From contig NZ_CP099466.1 of NCBI RefSeq assembly GCF_023921125.1, positions 3,348,001-3,412,000 on the forward strand: a stretch of DNA of 64,000 nucleotides. Reading direction: 5' to 3'. A program made the translations under genes and the position numbers. The stretch comes from Arthrobacter caoxuetaonis (GTDB lineage Bacteria > Actinomycetota > Actinomycetes > Actinomycetales > Micrococcaceae). Of the stretch, positions 8,968 through 17,357 are shown in pieces (position 1 is the stretch's first letter; each line of letters starts with the position of its first letter). The notes below the pieces were generated by a model that had not been told where the DNA came from, did no database searches, and saw only the letters and a list, made by a program, of their open reading frames with translations.

Positions 8968-9845
8968 GACTCGCTCACTCTCCTGCCCCTGGGACGGGAA
9001 CGGATGATCCGGCCAATAATGTCGACACCGATCAGCGCACCTGCAGCCGCCGGGTGTCCGTGACGCACCGCGAGCGCCGCCTGAAGCGGTACCATCGCGC
9101 GGATGCCTGCTTTGGTTGCGCTCAGGGCGTTGCCGGCAGCCGGGTTGCGCGCTGCCCGTATCTGGGCGGGTGCGCATCTCAGGGCATAGGCAGCCGCGGC
9201 GCCGAGGACCGCGAGCGTCTTGGCCGGCGGCCCGGCGGATCCTGCGGCGACTAACGCCGCCAGGACACCCGTGGTTACTGCGGCGCCGGAAGCGGTGGCG
9301 GCGTCCGTGCCGTTGACCTCACCCCGGGACAGGAGGGTCACGGCTGCCGTATGGCCCCCCATGATTCCTGCTGCCCCAAGCGCCGGCTTAATGTGCCCGG
9401 CCCCCGCTCCCATGAGGACATCAAGGGCCCGGCAGGTTCCCATTGACACGGCGCCCGGAAGGGCATGGTTCTTTGCCACCAGGTCATACGTCCAGATCGA
9501 GACCGCAAGCGGAACCCCCACGGCCAGGGCACCGCGCCCTCCGGCAGCCGCACACAGGCCAAGTCCCGCCGCCGTAAGGGCAGATGCCGCCGTGAGGGCG
9601 TTCCGGGCGCTGATCCGCCCGGAAGGAATGGGGCGCTCGGGACGCTCGACGGCGTCGAGGTCCCGGTCAGCGTAGTCATTCAGTGCCATTCCACCGGCGT
9701 ACAGGCACGCGCTGGCCAGCGGCATCAGCGCGCGCCGCCCGGCCAGGGACCGCCCGGCGGCAGCGCCGCCCGCCACCGAATCACCCAGCACGGTCAGGAC
9801 AGCGGGAGCCCTGACCAGCTCCAGGTAGTCTCCGGGCCGGCTCAC
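8964..9845 (-). CDS. eboC: EboC/SCO3242-type UbiA family prenyltransferase
   Basis: 293 residues, predominantly hydrophobic, with several membrane segments. The first Asp-rich motif of UbiA enzymes is present (ALNDYADRDLDAVERPERPI, about residues 55-75), including the Arg-Pro-Ile-Pro-Ser-Gly follow-on. I do not find a convincing second Asp-rich motif, which is degenerate in this family. The GTG at 9845 is chosen because GGAGAAG precedes it and its GTGA overlaps the synthase stop. It would transfer a prenyl group to a small acceptor in the membrane. The neighbouring synthase suggests an inositol-type acceptor, which is untested. Confidence 0.85.
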   Translation of the reverse strand: MSRPGDYLELVRAPAVLTVLGDSVAGGAAAGRSLAGRRALMPLASACLYAGGMALNDYADRDLDAVERPERPIPSGRISARNALTAASALTAAGLGLCAAAGGRGALAVGVPLAVSIWTYDLVAKNHALPGAVSMGTCRALDVLMGAGAGHIKPALGAAGIMGGHTAAVTLLSRGEVNGTDAATASGAAVTTGVLAALVAAGSAGPPAKTLAVLGAAAAYALRCAPAQIRAARNPAAGNALSATKAGIRAMVPLQAALAVRHGHPAAAGALIGVDIIGRIIRSRPRGRRVSES

Positions 9846-11107
9846 TGCTTCTCCTTCCCCGCCCGGGACGAGATCCGGCTGCTGGCTTCCTGCGCCCACT
9901 GCACCAGGTTGTTCACCTGCTGCGCGAAGGAGTGTTCCGCGCTACCCCAGGGATCCTTGAAGAAGAAACCAAGGGCACCCACATGTCCTGTCTCTCCGGC
10001 CGCGTCTGCGAGCGCCATCAGGCGGGCGAGGTCCAGGATCATCGGAGCCGCCAGCATGGAGTCGTAGGCGGTCCAGGTTGTCTGGATGGTCAGCCGGGAG
10101 CCCAGGAACCCTTCCACGTGGATGTGGTCCCACGCCACCTTGGTCTCACCCAGGTCCGGCACGTTGTCAATGTGCAGCGGGGTGACTGCGCCTCCTGTGA
10201 GCTCCCGCAGCCCCCGGTTCTTCGACAGCAGCTTTCCGGAGACGGCCCGGCTGTCTGCCAGAGTGGCTCCGTCACCGCCGCCCAGCAGGTTGGTTCCGGC
10301 CCAGGACAGGACATGGAGACCGCGCGCAGCCAGTGCCGGAGCAAGCACCGACCGCAGCCAGGTCTGGCCCGTCTTGCCGTCCTGGCCTGCGGTGGGAACC
10401 TGGGCGGCTCCCGCGAGCTCATATAAGGCAGGAATGTTCAGGGCGACGGACGGAGTGAAGCAGATGTAGGGAGACCCTGCCAGGACTGCTGCGTAGGCCG
10501 CCACTGAGCTGGCTGGAAGCACTGACCGTGCCGGGTCCTCGAGGGCTTCCCGGAGGAGCCCGGAATCGCAGTATTCGTCGAGCTGGGCCGGCGGCGCTTC
10601 GGTGGAGGCGACGTCCACGACGATTACCCGCCGCAGCCCGTTGGTTTCCTTGAACGCCAGGATGTCTCCGGCCAGGCGCCTTACGGCCTCAGCCTGCGGT
10701 TCTGGTGCGCCGGCTGGATCGTACCCGGGACGCACCCGCCCGTCAGCCTCCTGCAGCTGGGCCCGGACCGATTCAAGCAAATGTGCCGGGACCATCCCCG
10801 CTTCAGCAAGTTTCTCTCCCCGCTTGAGAATTGAAACACCGCTGATGTCATGGCCGCCGACTACCAGGTCCGCGTAATCCGGGAGGCACACGCCGTCGAA
10901 GGCGTCCTGTTCGGTGACGCATCCCAGTGGTTTCACGAGCCGTGATGCGATGGCCGCAAGCCCAATCACCGCCGTCGTTGCCACTGACCCCCGTGCTCCG
11001 ATAAGCCAGATGCCGGTGCGGCCGTAGCCGCCGTTCCCGTGAGCGGCACCGGGTGCGGCTTTCCCGCCCGGCTCAGCTTCCAGTCCCTCATGGGTGTCCC
11101 TGATCAA
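9842..11107 (-). CDS. Inositol-3-phosphate synthase-like cyclase
   Basis: About 421 residues. Family landmarks are the N-terminal NAD loop (IWLIGARGSVATTAV), VVDVASTEAP, the TAGQDGKTGQTWLRSVLAP active-site loop, LLGGGDGATL and the C-terminal HIHVEGFLG. It would convert glucose-6-phosphate to inositol-3-phosphate with NAD. The start is taken as TTG 11107 because GAGGAGGA sits 3 nt upstream. It is the first gene of the operon and occupies the position that EboD, a dehydroquinate-synthase-like sugar phosphate cyclase, holds in cyanobacterial ebo loci. It could be a general inositol synthase, but the coupling to eboC argues for a dedicated role. Confidence 0.85.
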   Translation of the reverse strand: MIRDTHEGLEAEPGGKAAPGAAHGNGGYGRTGIWLIGARGSVATTAVIGLAAIASRLVKPLGCVTEQDAFDGVCLPDYADLVVGGHDISGVSILKRGEKLAEAGMVPAHLLESVRAQLQEADGRVRPGYDPAGAPEPQAEAVRRLAGDILAFKETNGLRRVIVVDVASTEAPPAQLDEYCDSGLLREALEDPARSVLPASSVAAYAAVLAGSPYICFTPSVALNIPALYELAGAAQVPTAGQDGKTGQTWLRSVLAPALAARGLHVLSWAGTNLLGGGDGATLADSRAVSGKLLSKNRGLRELTGGAVTPLHIDNVPDLGETKVAWDHIHVEGFLGSRLTIQTTWTAYDSMLAAPMILDLARLMALADAAGETGHVGALGFFFKDPWGSAEHSFAQQVNNLVQWAQEASSRISSRAGKEKQ

Positions 11108-11193
11108 ACTTCCTCCTCGAAGCTTACGAACCATCGGCGGGCTTAGCGCCTAACCCAGGAACTGAATCTTCGGGTGAGACGCCCGTCACAGGG

Positions 11194-11222
11194 AACCTAA
11201 CATAGGTAATGTCAGGCAACAA
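11194..11222 (-). promoter_or_regulatory. Candidate ebo operon promoter with palindrome over the -10
   Basis: Read on the minus strand, TTGTTG (11217-11222) and TAGGTT (11194-11199) are separated by 17 bp. A 13-bp palindrome, ACCTAACATAGGT (11195-11207), covers the -10 and is a natural repressor site. The start codon lies about 87 bp downstream, leaving a leader of around 75 nt. Confidence 0.45.
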
Positions 11223-11433
11223 CGCACTTATGAGGTATTCCGATATATCCACGCTTGGCGGTACCGTCATTCAGTCGACCATTGACAATCCAGCGCGGGA
11301 GTTGCGTTCATTCCCGGCGCCTCCGGCTGGCGGAACGGACCGTCGGGGCGCACCAAACCGAACCGGGTGGTCCCATGGCATGCGGAGTAGTTGACGTCAA
11401 TAGTTCCGTCGCATTTTGTGCTGTAATGAGTCG
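11223..11433. other. Divergent ebo/ROK2 intergenic region
   Basis: Together with the promoter segment this makes a gap of 326 bp. No gene is visible. It contains a perfect 10-bp palindrome TTGACGTCAA at 11391-11400, 33 bp before the ROK2 start, which could be an operator or part of its promoter. Confidence 0.4.
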
Positions 11434-12633
11434 GTGAGTGACATAAGTAACGTCAGCGGGCTGGCCTCCTCCGGAGCGAGCGAGCTCTTCCAGATCCTTC
11501 GCGACGGCAAACCCCGGACCCGGTCCGAGCTGGCCGAGCAGATGGGGCTGGCGCGCTCGACAGTCACCCTTCGGATCGAAGCACTCATGGACCTGGGGCT
11601 CGTGGGGTTCGTCCAGGATGCCGTGTCCACCGGCGGCCGCCCCTCGTCACGCATCGCCCTCAAGGCAGGCAGCCGGGTTGTCATGGGAGTGGACATCGGA
11701 GCGTCGCACCTCCAGGTGGCAGTTACGGACCTCACCGGCCATCTGCTGTCCCAGTCCGCCCGGACCATGGAGATCACCCTGGGGCCGGAAACCGTCCTCG
11801 AAGCCGTGGTGGAAATAGGCTCCGAGCTGCTCGCTGCCACCGGGCGGTCAACCGAAGACCTCCTGGCGGTGGGCATCGGCCTGCCGGGCCCGGTGGAACA
11901 CAGCACCGGACGGCCCATTAATCCGCCCATCATGCCGGGCTGGAACGCCTACAACGTACCCGGATTCCTGCAGTCGCGGTTCCACGTCCCCGTTCTGGTA
12001 GATAACGACGTGAACATCATGGCCCTGGGCGAGCGCAATATGGCCTGGCCCGAGGTAGATGACCTGTTGTTCGTCAAGGTTGCCACCGGTATCGGCTCAG
12101 GCATCGTCTCGAGCGGAATGCTGCAGCGCGGGGCGGACGGAGTTGCCGGGGACATCGGGCACATCCGCGTACACGGCGGCACCGGAGTGCCGTGCCACTG
12201 CGGAAATACTGACTGCCTGGAAGCCATAGCGTCCGGGCCTGCCATCGCCGCCAAGCTGCGGCAGCGGGGCCTGGAGGCCAGCGGCAGCGAGGATGTCGTG
12301 GCACTGGTCCGCGCCGGAAACACGGAGGCCATCCACGCAGTCCGGCAGGCCGGGCGCGACGTTGGGGACGTCCTCTCCGCGTGCATCAGCCTCGTCAATC
12401 CCTCGGTGATTGTCATTGGTGGATCCATGGCACTGGCCGGTGAGCACTTTATTGCCGGAATCCGGGAGACGGTGTACTCCCGAACGATTCCCCTTGCCAC
12501 CCAGCACCTGCAGATAGTGCATTCCAGCTCCGGCCTTGACGCCGGCGTGCTGGGGGCAAGCATGCTGGCCATTCACCATGCCATGTCCCCCCAGCGCATT
12601 GACGCCATGGTTTCCGGCCTGAGTAACGCCTAG
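11434..12633 (+). CDS. ROK family transcriptional regulator 2
   Basis: 399 residues from the GTG at 11434; a TTG at 11416 would add six. A winged helix-turn-helix (TRSELAEQMGLARSTVTLRI) is followed by a ROK domain with a near-canonical phosphate loop (VDIGASHLQVAV), GDIGHIRVHGG and the zinc motif CHCGNTDCLE. It is transcribed divergently from the ebo operon across a shared 326-bp region, so it is the best candidate for an ebo regulator. Compared with ROK 1, its kinase-like motifs are better kept, though most such regulators are not kinases. The sugar ligand is unknown. Confidence 0.9.
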   Translation: MSDISNVSGLASSGASELFQILRDGKPRTRSELAEQMGLARSTVTLRIEALMDLGLVGFVQDAVSTGGRPSSRIALKAGSRVVMGVDIGASHLQVAVTDLTGHLLSQSARTMEITLGPETVLEAVVEIGSELLAATGRSTEDLLAVGIGLPGPVEHSTGRPINPPIMPGWNAYNVPGFLQSRFHVPVLVDNDVNIMALGERNMAWPEVDDLLFVKVATGIGSGIVSSGMLQRGADGVAGDIGHIRVHGGTGVPCHCGNTDCLEAIASGPAIAAKLRQRGLEASGSEDVVALVRAGNTEAIHAVRQAGRDVGDVLSACISLVNPSVIVIGGSMALAGEHFIAGIRETVYSRTIPLATQHLQIVHSSSGLDAGVLGASMLAIHHAMSPQRIDAMVSGLSNA

Positions 12634-13003
12634 CTGAACTTATCCCACCCTTGTCGGCGACTTTTGCTTGACAGACACCAAAAGCCCGCCATAGCCTCAT
12701 GCGACGGACTCATTTCCAGTCACCGCTCGTGTTTCACACTCGCAGCCTTGCAACAGGATCGGCGGAGAGCAGGCATGCTTTCCTGACCAAACCCCTAAGG
12801 TACGCCTGGGCGCCTGGTAGTGGTTTCAGACAACAAAACGGACATATCTACCTAAATGCTGGTGCTGAATCAAATGTGGATAGCTCGCCGGCGACGATGA
12901 GCTATCCGTATCGGCCCAGTGAATTCCCCAGTGACCCGCACGTGTTTTCGCCAGTGCCGACGGAGGCGGCGGAAATGCGTCCAACGCTCAGGAAGGCAAC
13001 AGT
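12634..13003. other. Gene-free region with promoter-like elements
   Basis: No credible gene. A consensus TTGACA occurs at 12668-12673 with a weak -10 (ATAGCC) 17 bp on. At 12818-12850 lies the second copy of the element found upstream of the sugar dehydrogenase (starts TAGTGGTTTCAGACAACAAA). It lies 154 bp before the isomerase start. Confidence 0.5.
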
Positions 13004-13969
13004 ATGTGCTTCGGATTTGACGCAACAGGCGCACTAAACCGTTCTCTTGAAAAGAAGGGTGTTGACCGCCGCAATTTCATCCGCGGGGCATTGGCCGCTG
13101 GCGTCGGCGTTGGCCTCGCAGGTATGGGCGCTGCTCCTGCAGTGGCCCACAAAGGCAAGCCGGGCCACCATGGAAAGCCAGGCCACAAAGGCAACCGTCC
13201 GGTTCCCCCGGGACAGATCAGCATTCAGATGTACACCTTGCGCTCCATCATGAACGGTACGGAGATTGATAAGAATTTCGCCAGGCTGGCCCGCTACGGA
13301 TACAACCGGGTGGAGCTGGCCGGGCTGTACGGACGCACTGCCAGGGAGATGAAGAGGACCCTGGACCGCGTGGGAATCCGGGCGACTTCCAGCCACGAGG
13401 GAATCAGCGCTACGCCGGAGGCCCTGCAGACCAAGATCTCCAATGCGCGCACCCTCGGCCAGAAGTACATGGTTGTTCCGTACCTCGCGTCAACCAACGC
13501 TGACGACTGGTACCGGTGGGCGGACCAGATGAATGCCGAAGCAGCCGTCGTGCGCCGGGCAGGCATCAAGTACGGCTACCACAACCATGCCCACGAGTTC
13601 ACGACGGACCTGGGCGGCGGGCTCACTCCCTGGGACATCTTCACGAGCCGTCTTGATCCGAGGCTGGTCCATCTGGAAGTGGACCTGTACTGGGCAGTCA
13701 CGGGCGGTGTCGGGGTAGGTGCTGCCGACCCCGTCCAGTTCGCTATCGACACGATCAGGGAGGCCCCGCAGGAGACCCTGCAGTACCACGTGAAGGACCG
13801 GGAAGCGAGCGGCGATTTCGCTGACCTGGGCGCCGGAACCATCGATTTCCGGCGTATCTTCAGGGCCCACCAGCCCAAGGAGTACATCGTCGAAAACGAC
13901 CAGCCGGACGTCACTCCCCTGCAGACTGCAGAGGTGGGCTACCGGTACCTCCGCAAGATCCGTTTCTAG
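13004..13969 (+). CDS. Tat-exported TIM-barrel sugar phosphate isomerase/epimerase-like protein
   Basis: 321 residues. A twin-arginine signal is visible (DRRNFIRGALAAGVGVGLAG, ending AAPAVAH), followed by a short His/Lys/Gly repeat linker (two GKPGH units) and a xylose-isomerase-like barrel from about residue 65. Metal-site residues probably include the Glu of TSSHEGI, YGYHNHAHEF, HLEVDLYWAV, YHVKDRE and EYIVENDQ. GGAAGG precedes the ATG. An extracytoplasmic location for this fold suggests action on oxidised or released sugars, matching the exported PQQ dehydrogenase. The exact reaction is unknown. Confidence 0.85.
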   Translation: MCFGFDATGALNRSLEKKGVDRRNFIRGALAAGVGVGLAGMGAAPAVAHKGKPGHHGKPGHKGNRPVPPGQISIQMYTLRSIMNGTEIDKNFARLARYGYNRVELAGLYGRTAREMKRTLDRVGIRATSSHEGISATPEALQTKISNARTLGQKYMVVPYLASTNADDWYRWADQMNAEAAVVRRAGIKYGYHNHAHEFTTDLGGGLTPWDIFTSRLDPRLVHLEVDLYWAVTGGVGVGAADPVQFAIDTIREAPQETLQYHVKDREASGDFADLGAGTIDFRRIFRAHQPKEYIVENDQPDVTPLQTAEVGYRYLRKIRF

Positions 13970-13990
13970 CACCGGCCAACAGCCGGTTGA

Positions 13991-14017
13991 GGGGCCGTCC
14001 CGAACAGGGGCGGCCCC
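13991..14017 (+). terminator. GC-rich stem-loop
   Basis: GGGGCCGTCC and GGGGCGGCCCC form an 11-bp stem with one wobble around CGAACA. There is no T-run, so it is a weak terminator candidate. Confidence 0.45.
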
Positions 14018-14090
14018 TACCCGCTTAAGCCTGTTCCCGCCGACGTAAAGGTGCTCTGCTGGAAACACCCCACCGGCGAAGGAGAGCACC

Positions 14091-15110
14091 ATGCGCGGCG
14101 TAGTAATGCATGCACCCGGAGATGTCCGCACCGAAGACCGGCCCGATCCCACCATCGAAGAACCCACCGACGCCGTCATCCGGCTGGCAGCGACCTGCAT
14201 CTGCGGCTCGGATCTGTGGCCGTACCGGGGCGTGGAGAAAGTCCAGGACTCGGCCATGGGCCACGAGTACATCGGGGTGGTCGAGGAAGTCGGCGCCGAG
14301 GTGCGGACCGTCAAGCCCGGAGATTTCGTGGTCGGTTCCTTCTGGGCATCGGACAACACCTGCGTGATCTGCCGCGCCGGGTTCCAGAGCCGCTGCGTGA
14401 ACGCCATCCCGATGGGAGCCATCGGCACCCAGGCGCAGTTGGCCCGGATTCCGCTGGCGGACGGCACCCTCGTGGCCACCCCCGGCACTCCCCCGTCGGA
14501 CCTCATCCCCTCCCTCATGGCGGCCTCGGACGTGCTGGGCACCGGCTGGTTCGGCGCAACCGCGGCACAGGCCGGCCCGGGCAAAACCACCGTTGTGGTG
14601 GGCGACGGCGCCGTCGGGCTGATGGCGGTCCTGGCGGCACGGGAACTCGGCGCCGAGCGGATCATCGCCATGAGCCGCAACCCCCAACGCCAGGAACTCG
14701 CCCGCTACTTCGGCGCCACGGACATCCTGTCCCAGCGCGGCGACGAGGGCGTGGCCGCAGTGAAGGAACTCACCGACGGCGTGGGCGCGCACTCCGTTGT
14801 GGAGGCTGTGGGCACCCAGGAGTCGATGCTGCAGGCCATCCATTCCACCCGATCAGGCGGACACATGGGCTTTGTGGGCGTCACCTACGAAGTTGCCCTG
14901 CCGGGCATGGAACTGTTCTTTGCCGAAATCAACATGCTGGGCGGCCCGGCCCCGGTGCGGCGCTTCCTGCCGGACCTGATCCAGCGGATCTGGGACCGGG
15001 AAATCGACCCTGGCCGCGTGTTCGACCTGACCCTTCCATTGGAGGAGGCGGCGGAAGGCTACCGCGCCATGGATGAGCGCCGTGCTGTCAAAGTACTGCT
15101 GACGCCCTAA
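14091..15110 (+). CDS. Zinc-dependent alcohol dehydrogenase family protein
   Basis: 339 residues of the medium-chain dehydrogenase family. Catalytic zinc ligands are seen as CICGSD and GHEYIGVVEEVG. The structural zinc lobe is reduced (DNTCVICRAGFQSRC, with the usual four-Cys spacing altered). The Rossmann motif is VVVGDGAVGL at about residue 165. It oxidises alcohols or aldehydes with NAD(P); the substrate is not predictable. GGAGAG precedes the ATG. The M23 peptidase gene follows after 9 bp. Confidence 0.88.
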   Translation: MRGVVMHAPGDVRTEDRPDPTIEEPTDAVIRLAATCICGSDLWPYRGVEKVQDSAMGHEYIGVVEEVGAEVRTVKPGDFVVGSFWASDNTCVICRAGFQSRCVNAIPMGAIGTQAQLARIPLADGTLVATPGTPPSDLIPSLMAASDVLGTGWFGATAAQAGPGKTTVVVGDGAVGLMAVLAARELGAERIIAMSRNPQRQELARYFGATDILSQRGDEGVAAVKELTDGVGAHSVVEAVGTQESMLQAIHSTRSGGHMGFVGVTYEVALPGMELFFAEINMLGGPAPVRRFLPDLIQRIWDREIDPGRVFDLTLPLEEAAEGYRAMDERRAVKVLLTP

Positions 15111-15119
15111 CCTGAGTCT

Positions 15120-15764
15120 ATGGACCCCCTGCTCCTCCAGCTCCCCTTCACCGGCCGCTGGACGGTACAGAACAGCCCTGCGAATCGGGTTCCCAGCCAC
15201 GGGACCCACCTGTTCGGCACCACCTATGCGATCGACTTCGTCGCGGTCGATGAGCGCGGACGCTCCGCACCGCCGTCGTTCCGTGCGGCATTCGGCACCG
15301 AGCCGCCGGAGGATTTCACCGGGTTCGGCGTTCCGGTGCTCGCGCCGGCTGCGGGGGTTGTCACGGCAGTGCACGACGGCGAACCGGACCACGAGGCGCG
15401 CCGCTCACCTCTGTCCCTGGCCGGGTACGCACTTTCGCAGCGGGAGCGTGTCCGGCAGGGCCCCGCCGGGATCGCCGGAAACCATGTGGTGCTGGCGGTC
15501 GGTTCCGGGCCGGACCGGGCCTACATCCTGCTGGCCCACTTGCGGCGCGGTTCAACGGCCGTAGCTGTCGGGGACACCGTCCTTCCCGGGACGCAGGTCG
15601 GGAACTGCGGCAACTCCGGAAACAGCACCGAGCCGCACGTCCATGTGCAGGCCAGCGACTCCATGGACTGGGAACGGGCACACGGGCTGCCGCTCGCGTT
15701 CGCCCGCCCGGGCACCGGCGAGCCGTGGCTGCCCCGCAATCGGGAAATCTTCGACGCCGGCTGA
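15120..15764 (+). CDS. M23 family metallopeptidase-like protein
   Basis: 214 residues. LytM-type zinc motifs are present: THLFGTTYAIDF (HxxxxxxxD) and EPHVHVQ (HxH), with GNSGNSTEPH between. No signal peptide or cell-wall anchor is visible, so a cytoplasmic or unusually exported enzyme, or a non-peptidase lysostaphin-like fold, remains possible. It is 9 bp after the alcohol dehydrogenase and probably cotranscribed. Confidence 0.8.
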   Translation: MDPLLLQLPFTGRWTVQNSPANRVPSHGTHLFGTTYAIDFVAVDERGRSAPPSFRAAFGTEPPEDFTGFGVPVLAPAAGVVTAVHDGEPDHEARRSPLSLAGYALSQRERVRQGPAGIAGNHVVLAVGSGPDRAYILLAHLRRGSTAVAVGDTVLPGTQVGNCGNSGNSTEPHVHVQASDSMDWERAHGLPLAFARPGTGEPWLPRNREIFDAG

Positions 15765-15839
15765 GGGCAGATGGACGCTCCGCGCCGCCGGGCGACGTAG
15801 GCTCATCTGGTAAGCGTGCTTAGCGACAAAGGAGCAGCA

Positions 15840-16835
15840 GTGACCCTGGTGGATAACGCCGTGTATGTGGACGGGAAGCGTCTGCACAGCCCGGAGACGC
15901 TCGAGGAGACGTTTGATCTCATCCGGGAAAGCGGCGGCATGGCCTGGATCGGGCTCTACCGCCCGGATGACGTTGAACTGCTGGCCGTCGCCGAGGAGTT
16001 TGGGCTGAACCTGCTGATCGTGGAGGACGCCCTGGCCGGGCACCAGCGGTCCAAGCTGGAACAGTACGGTGACCAGCTTTTTGTGGTGCTCCGCCCCGCC
16101 CGCTATCTGGACGACGTCGAACGCGTGGAAATCGGCGAACTGCACCTTTTTGTGGGCCCCAACTTTGTGGTCACCGTCCGGCACGCCGAGTCCCCTGACC
16201 TGGCCCGCGTCCGCAAGCGTCTGGAACGGGAAGTGGACCTGCTCTCCCTGGGACCGCAGGCGGTGCTGTACGCCATCCTGGACCAGGTGGTGGACGAGTA
16301 CGCACCGGTGTCCGCGGGACTGGAAAACGACATCGACGAGATTGAAGACGAGCTCTTCGGCGGCGATGCCGAAGTTTCCCGGCGTATCTACGAGCTTTCC
16401 CGCGAAGTTATCGGCTGCCAGCGTGCCATCAGCCCACTGGAAACAGTGGTGGGCGAACTGCAGCGGAATCCGGGTAAGTACGGGGTGCCGCCCGAGCTGA
16501 AGGACAACCTGGGTGACGTGCTGGACCACGTGCTGCGCCTGATTGACCGGATCACGGCGTACCGCTCGCTGCTGGACAACGCCCTCTCGCTCAGCTCCAC
16601 CCTGGCCTCGAACCGGCTCGCGGAGACTTCGGTGGCGCAGAATGAACAGACCAAAAAGATCTCCTCCTGGGCGGCCATCCTCTTTGCTCCGACCCTGGTG
16701 GGGACGGTGTACGGCATGAATTTCCAGAACATGCCGGAGCTGGACTGGCCGCTCGGCTATCCCATGGCCCTGACCCTGATGGTCCTGCTCGGCATCCTGC
16801 TCTATGGGGCATTCAAACGGAAGAACTGGCTCTAG
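15840..16835 (+). CDS. corA: CorA family magnesium/cobalt transporter
   Basis: 331 residues. A cytoplasmic acidic/helical funnel domain is followed by two C-terminal membrane helices with the signature YGMNF (about residue 295) before the second helix. It forms a pentameric divalent cation channel. The GTG at 15840 is chosen because GGAG lies 6 nt upstream; the GTG at 15816 lacks a ribosome site. The META lipoprotein follows after 9 bp. Confidence 0.93.
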   Translation: MTLVDNAVYVDGKRLHSPETLEETFDLIRESGGMAWIGLYRPDDVELLAVAEEFGLNLLIVEDALAGHQRSKLEQYGDQLFVVLRPARYLDDVERVEIGELHLFVGPNFVVTVRHAESPDLARVRKRLEREVDLLSLGPQAVLYAILDQVVDEYAPVSAGLENDIDEIEDELFGGDAEVSRRIYELSREVIGCQRAISPLETVVGELQRNPGKYGVPPELKDNLGDVLDHVLRLIDRITAYRSLLDNALSLSSTLASNRLAETSVAQNEQTKKISSWAAILFAPTLVGTVYGMNFQNMPELDWPLGYPMALTLMVLLGILLYGAFKRKNWL

Positions 16836-16844
16836 GAGGCTCCC

Positions 16845-17267
16845 ATGCGCACCCGGTTTACGTTTCTGGCCCTGGCCCTGCTGCTGGGTGCAGCGGCCTG
16901 CGCGGCCGACCCTGGCGGCTCCGGCTCCCCCGCCTCTCCGGATGATTCCGGCAGCGGCGGGCCCTCGCCGTCGTCGTCCGCCGCTGGAAGCGCGGCCGGA
17001 ACCTGGGGCAACCCGGAGAATACGCGCGAACCTTCACTGGAGCTGCACGAAGACGGACGCCTCACCGGCACCGACGGATGCAACCGGCTGATGGGCCAAT
17101 GGGCCCTTGAAGAGGGGAAAGTGATCTTCAAGGAAGTGGCCATGACCATGATGGCCTGTCCCGATGTCGACCAGTGGCTGGCTTCGGCGGTCAGCGCGGT
17201 CCCTGCCGCGGACACGCTGCTGGTGTACGACGGCGCCGGCAACGAGATCGGCACCCTCACCCGGTAG
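16845..17267 (+). CDS. META domain lipoprotein (HslJ-like)
   Basis: 140 residues. The signal peptide ends in a lipobox (LLLGAAAC), then a Ser/Pro/Gly linker of about 45 residues and one META domain (LELHEDGRLTGTDGCNRLMG, with a C-terminal ACPDV). It is anchored to the outer face of the membrane. HslJ-type proteins are linked to stress resistance, but the role here is unknown. AGGAGG overlaps the corA stop region. Confidence 0.88.
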   Translation: MRTRFTFLALALLLGAAACAADPGGSGSPASPDDSGSGGPSPSSSAAGSAAGTWGNPENTREPSLELHEDGRLTGTDGCNRLMGQWALEEGKVIFKEVAMTMMACPDVDQWLASAVSAVPAADTLLVYDGAGNEIGTLTR

Positions 17268-17291
17268 CGCACTCCCCTTTCATCGAAAAGA

Positions 17292-17331
17292 CAGAAACTG
17301 CCCGTATGAAGCTTCATACGGGCAGTTTCTG
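17292..17331. terminator. Perfect 40-bp palindrome, bidirectional terminator
   Basis: Both 20-nt halves are exact reverse complements, centred on AAGCTT at 17309-17314. It sits between the convergent META lipoprotein and MHS transporter genes, so it most likely ends both transcripts. It lacks a long T-run. Confidence 0.8.
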
Positions 17332-17357
17332 CTATCTCGGTGCTGCTTGTGGGGGGA

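Noticed and set aside
12699..13037. A 112-residue plus-strand frame before the Tat isomerase
   Set aside because: It overlaps the promoter elements and the isomerase start and has no protein-like composition.
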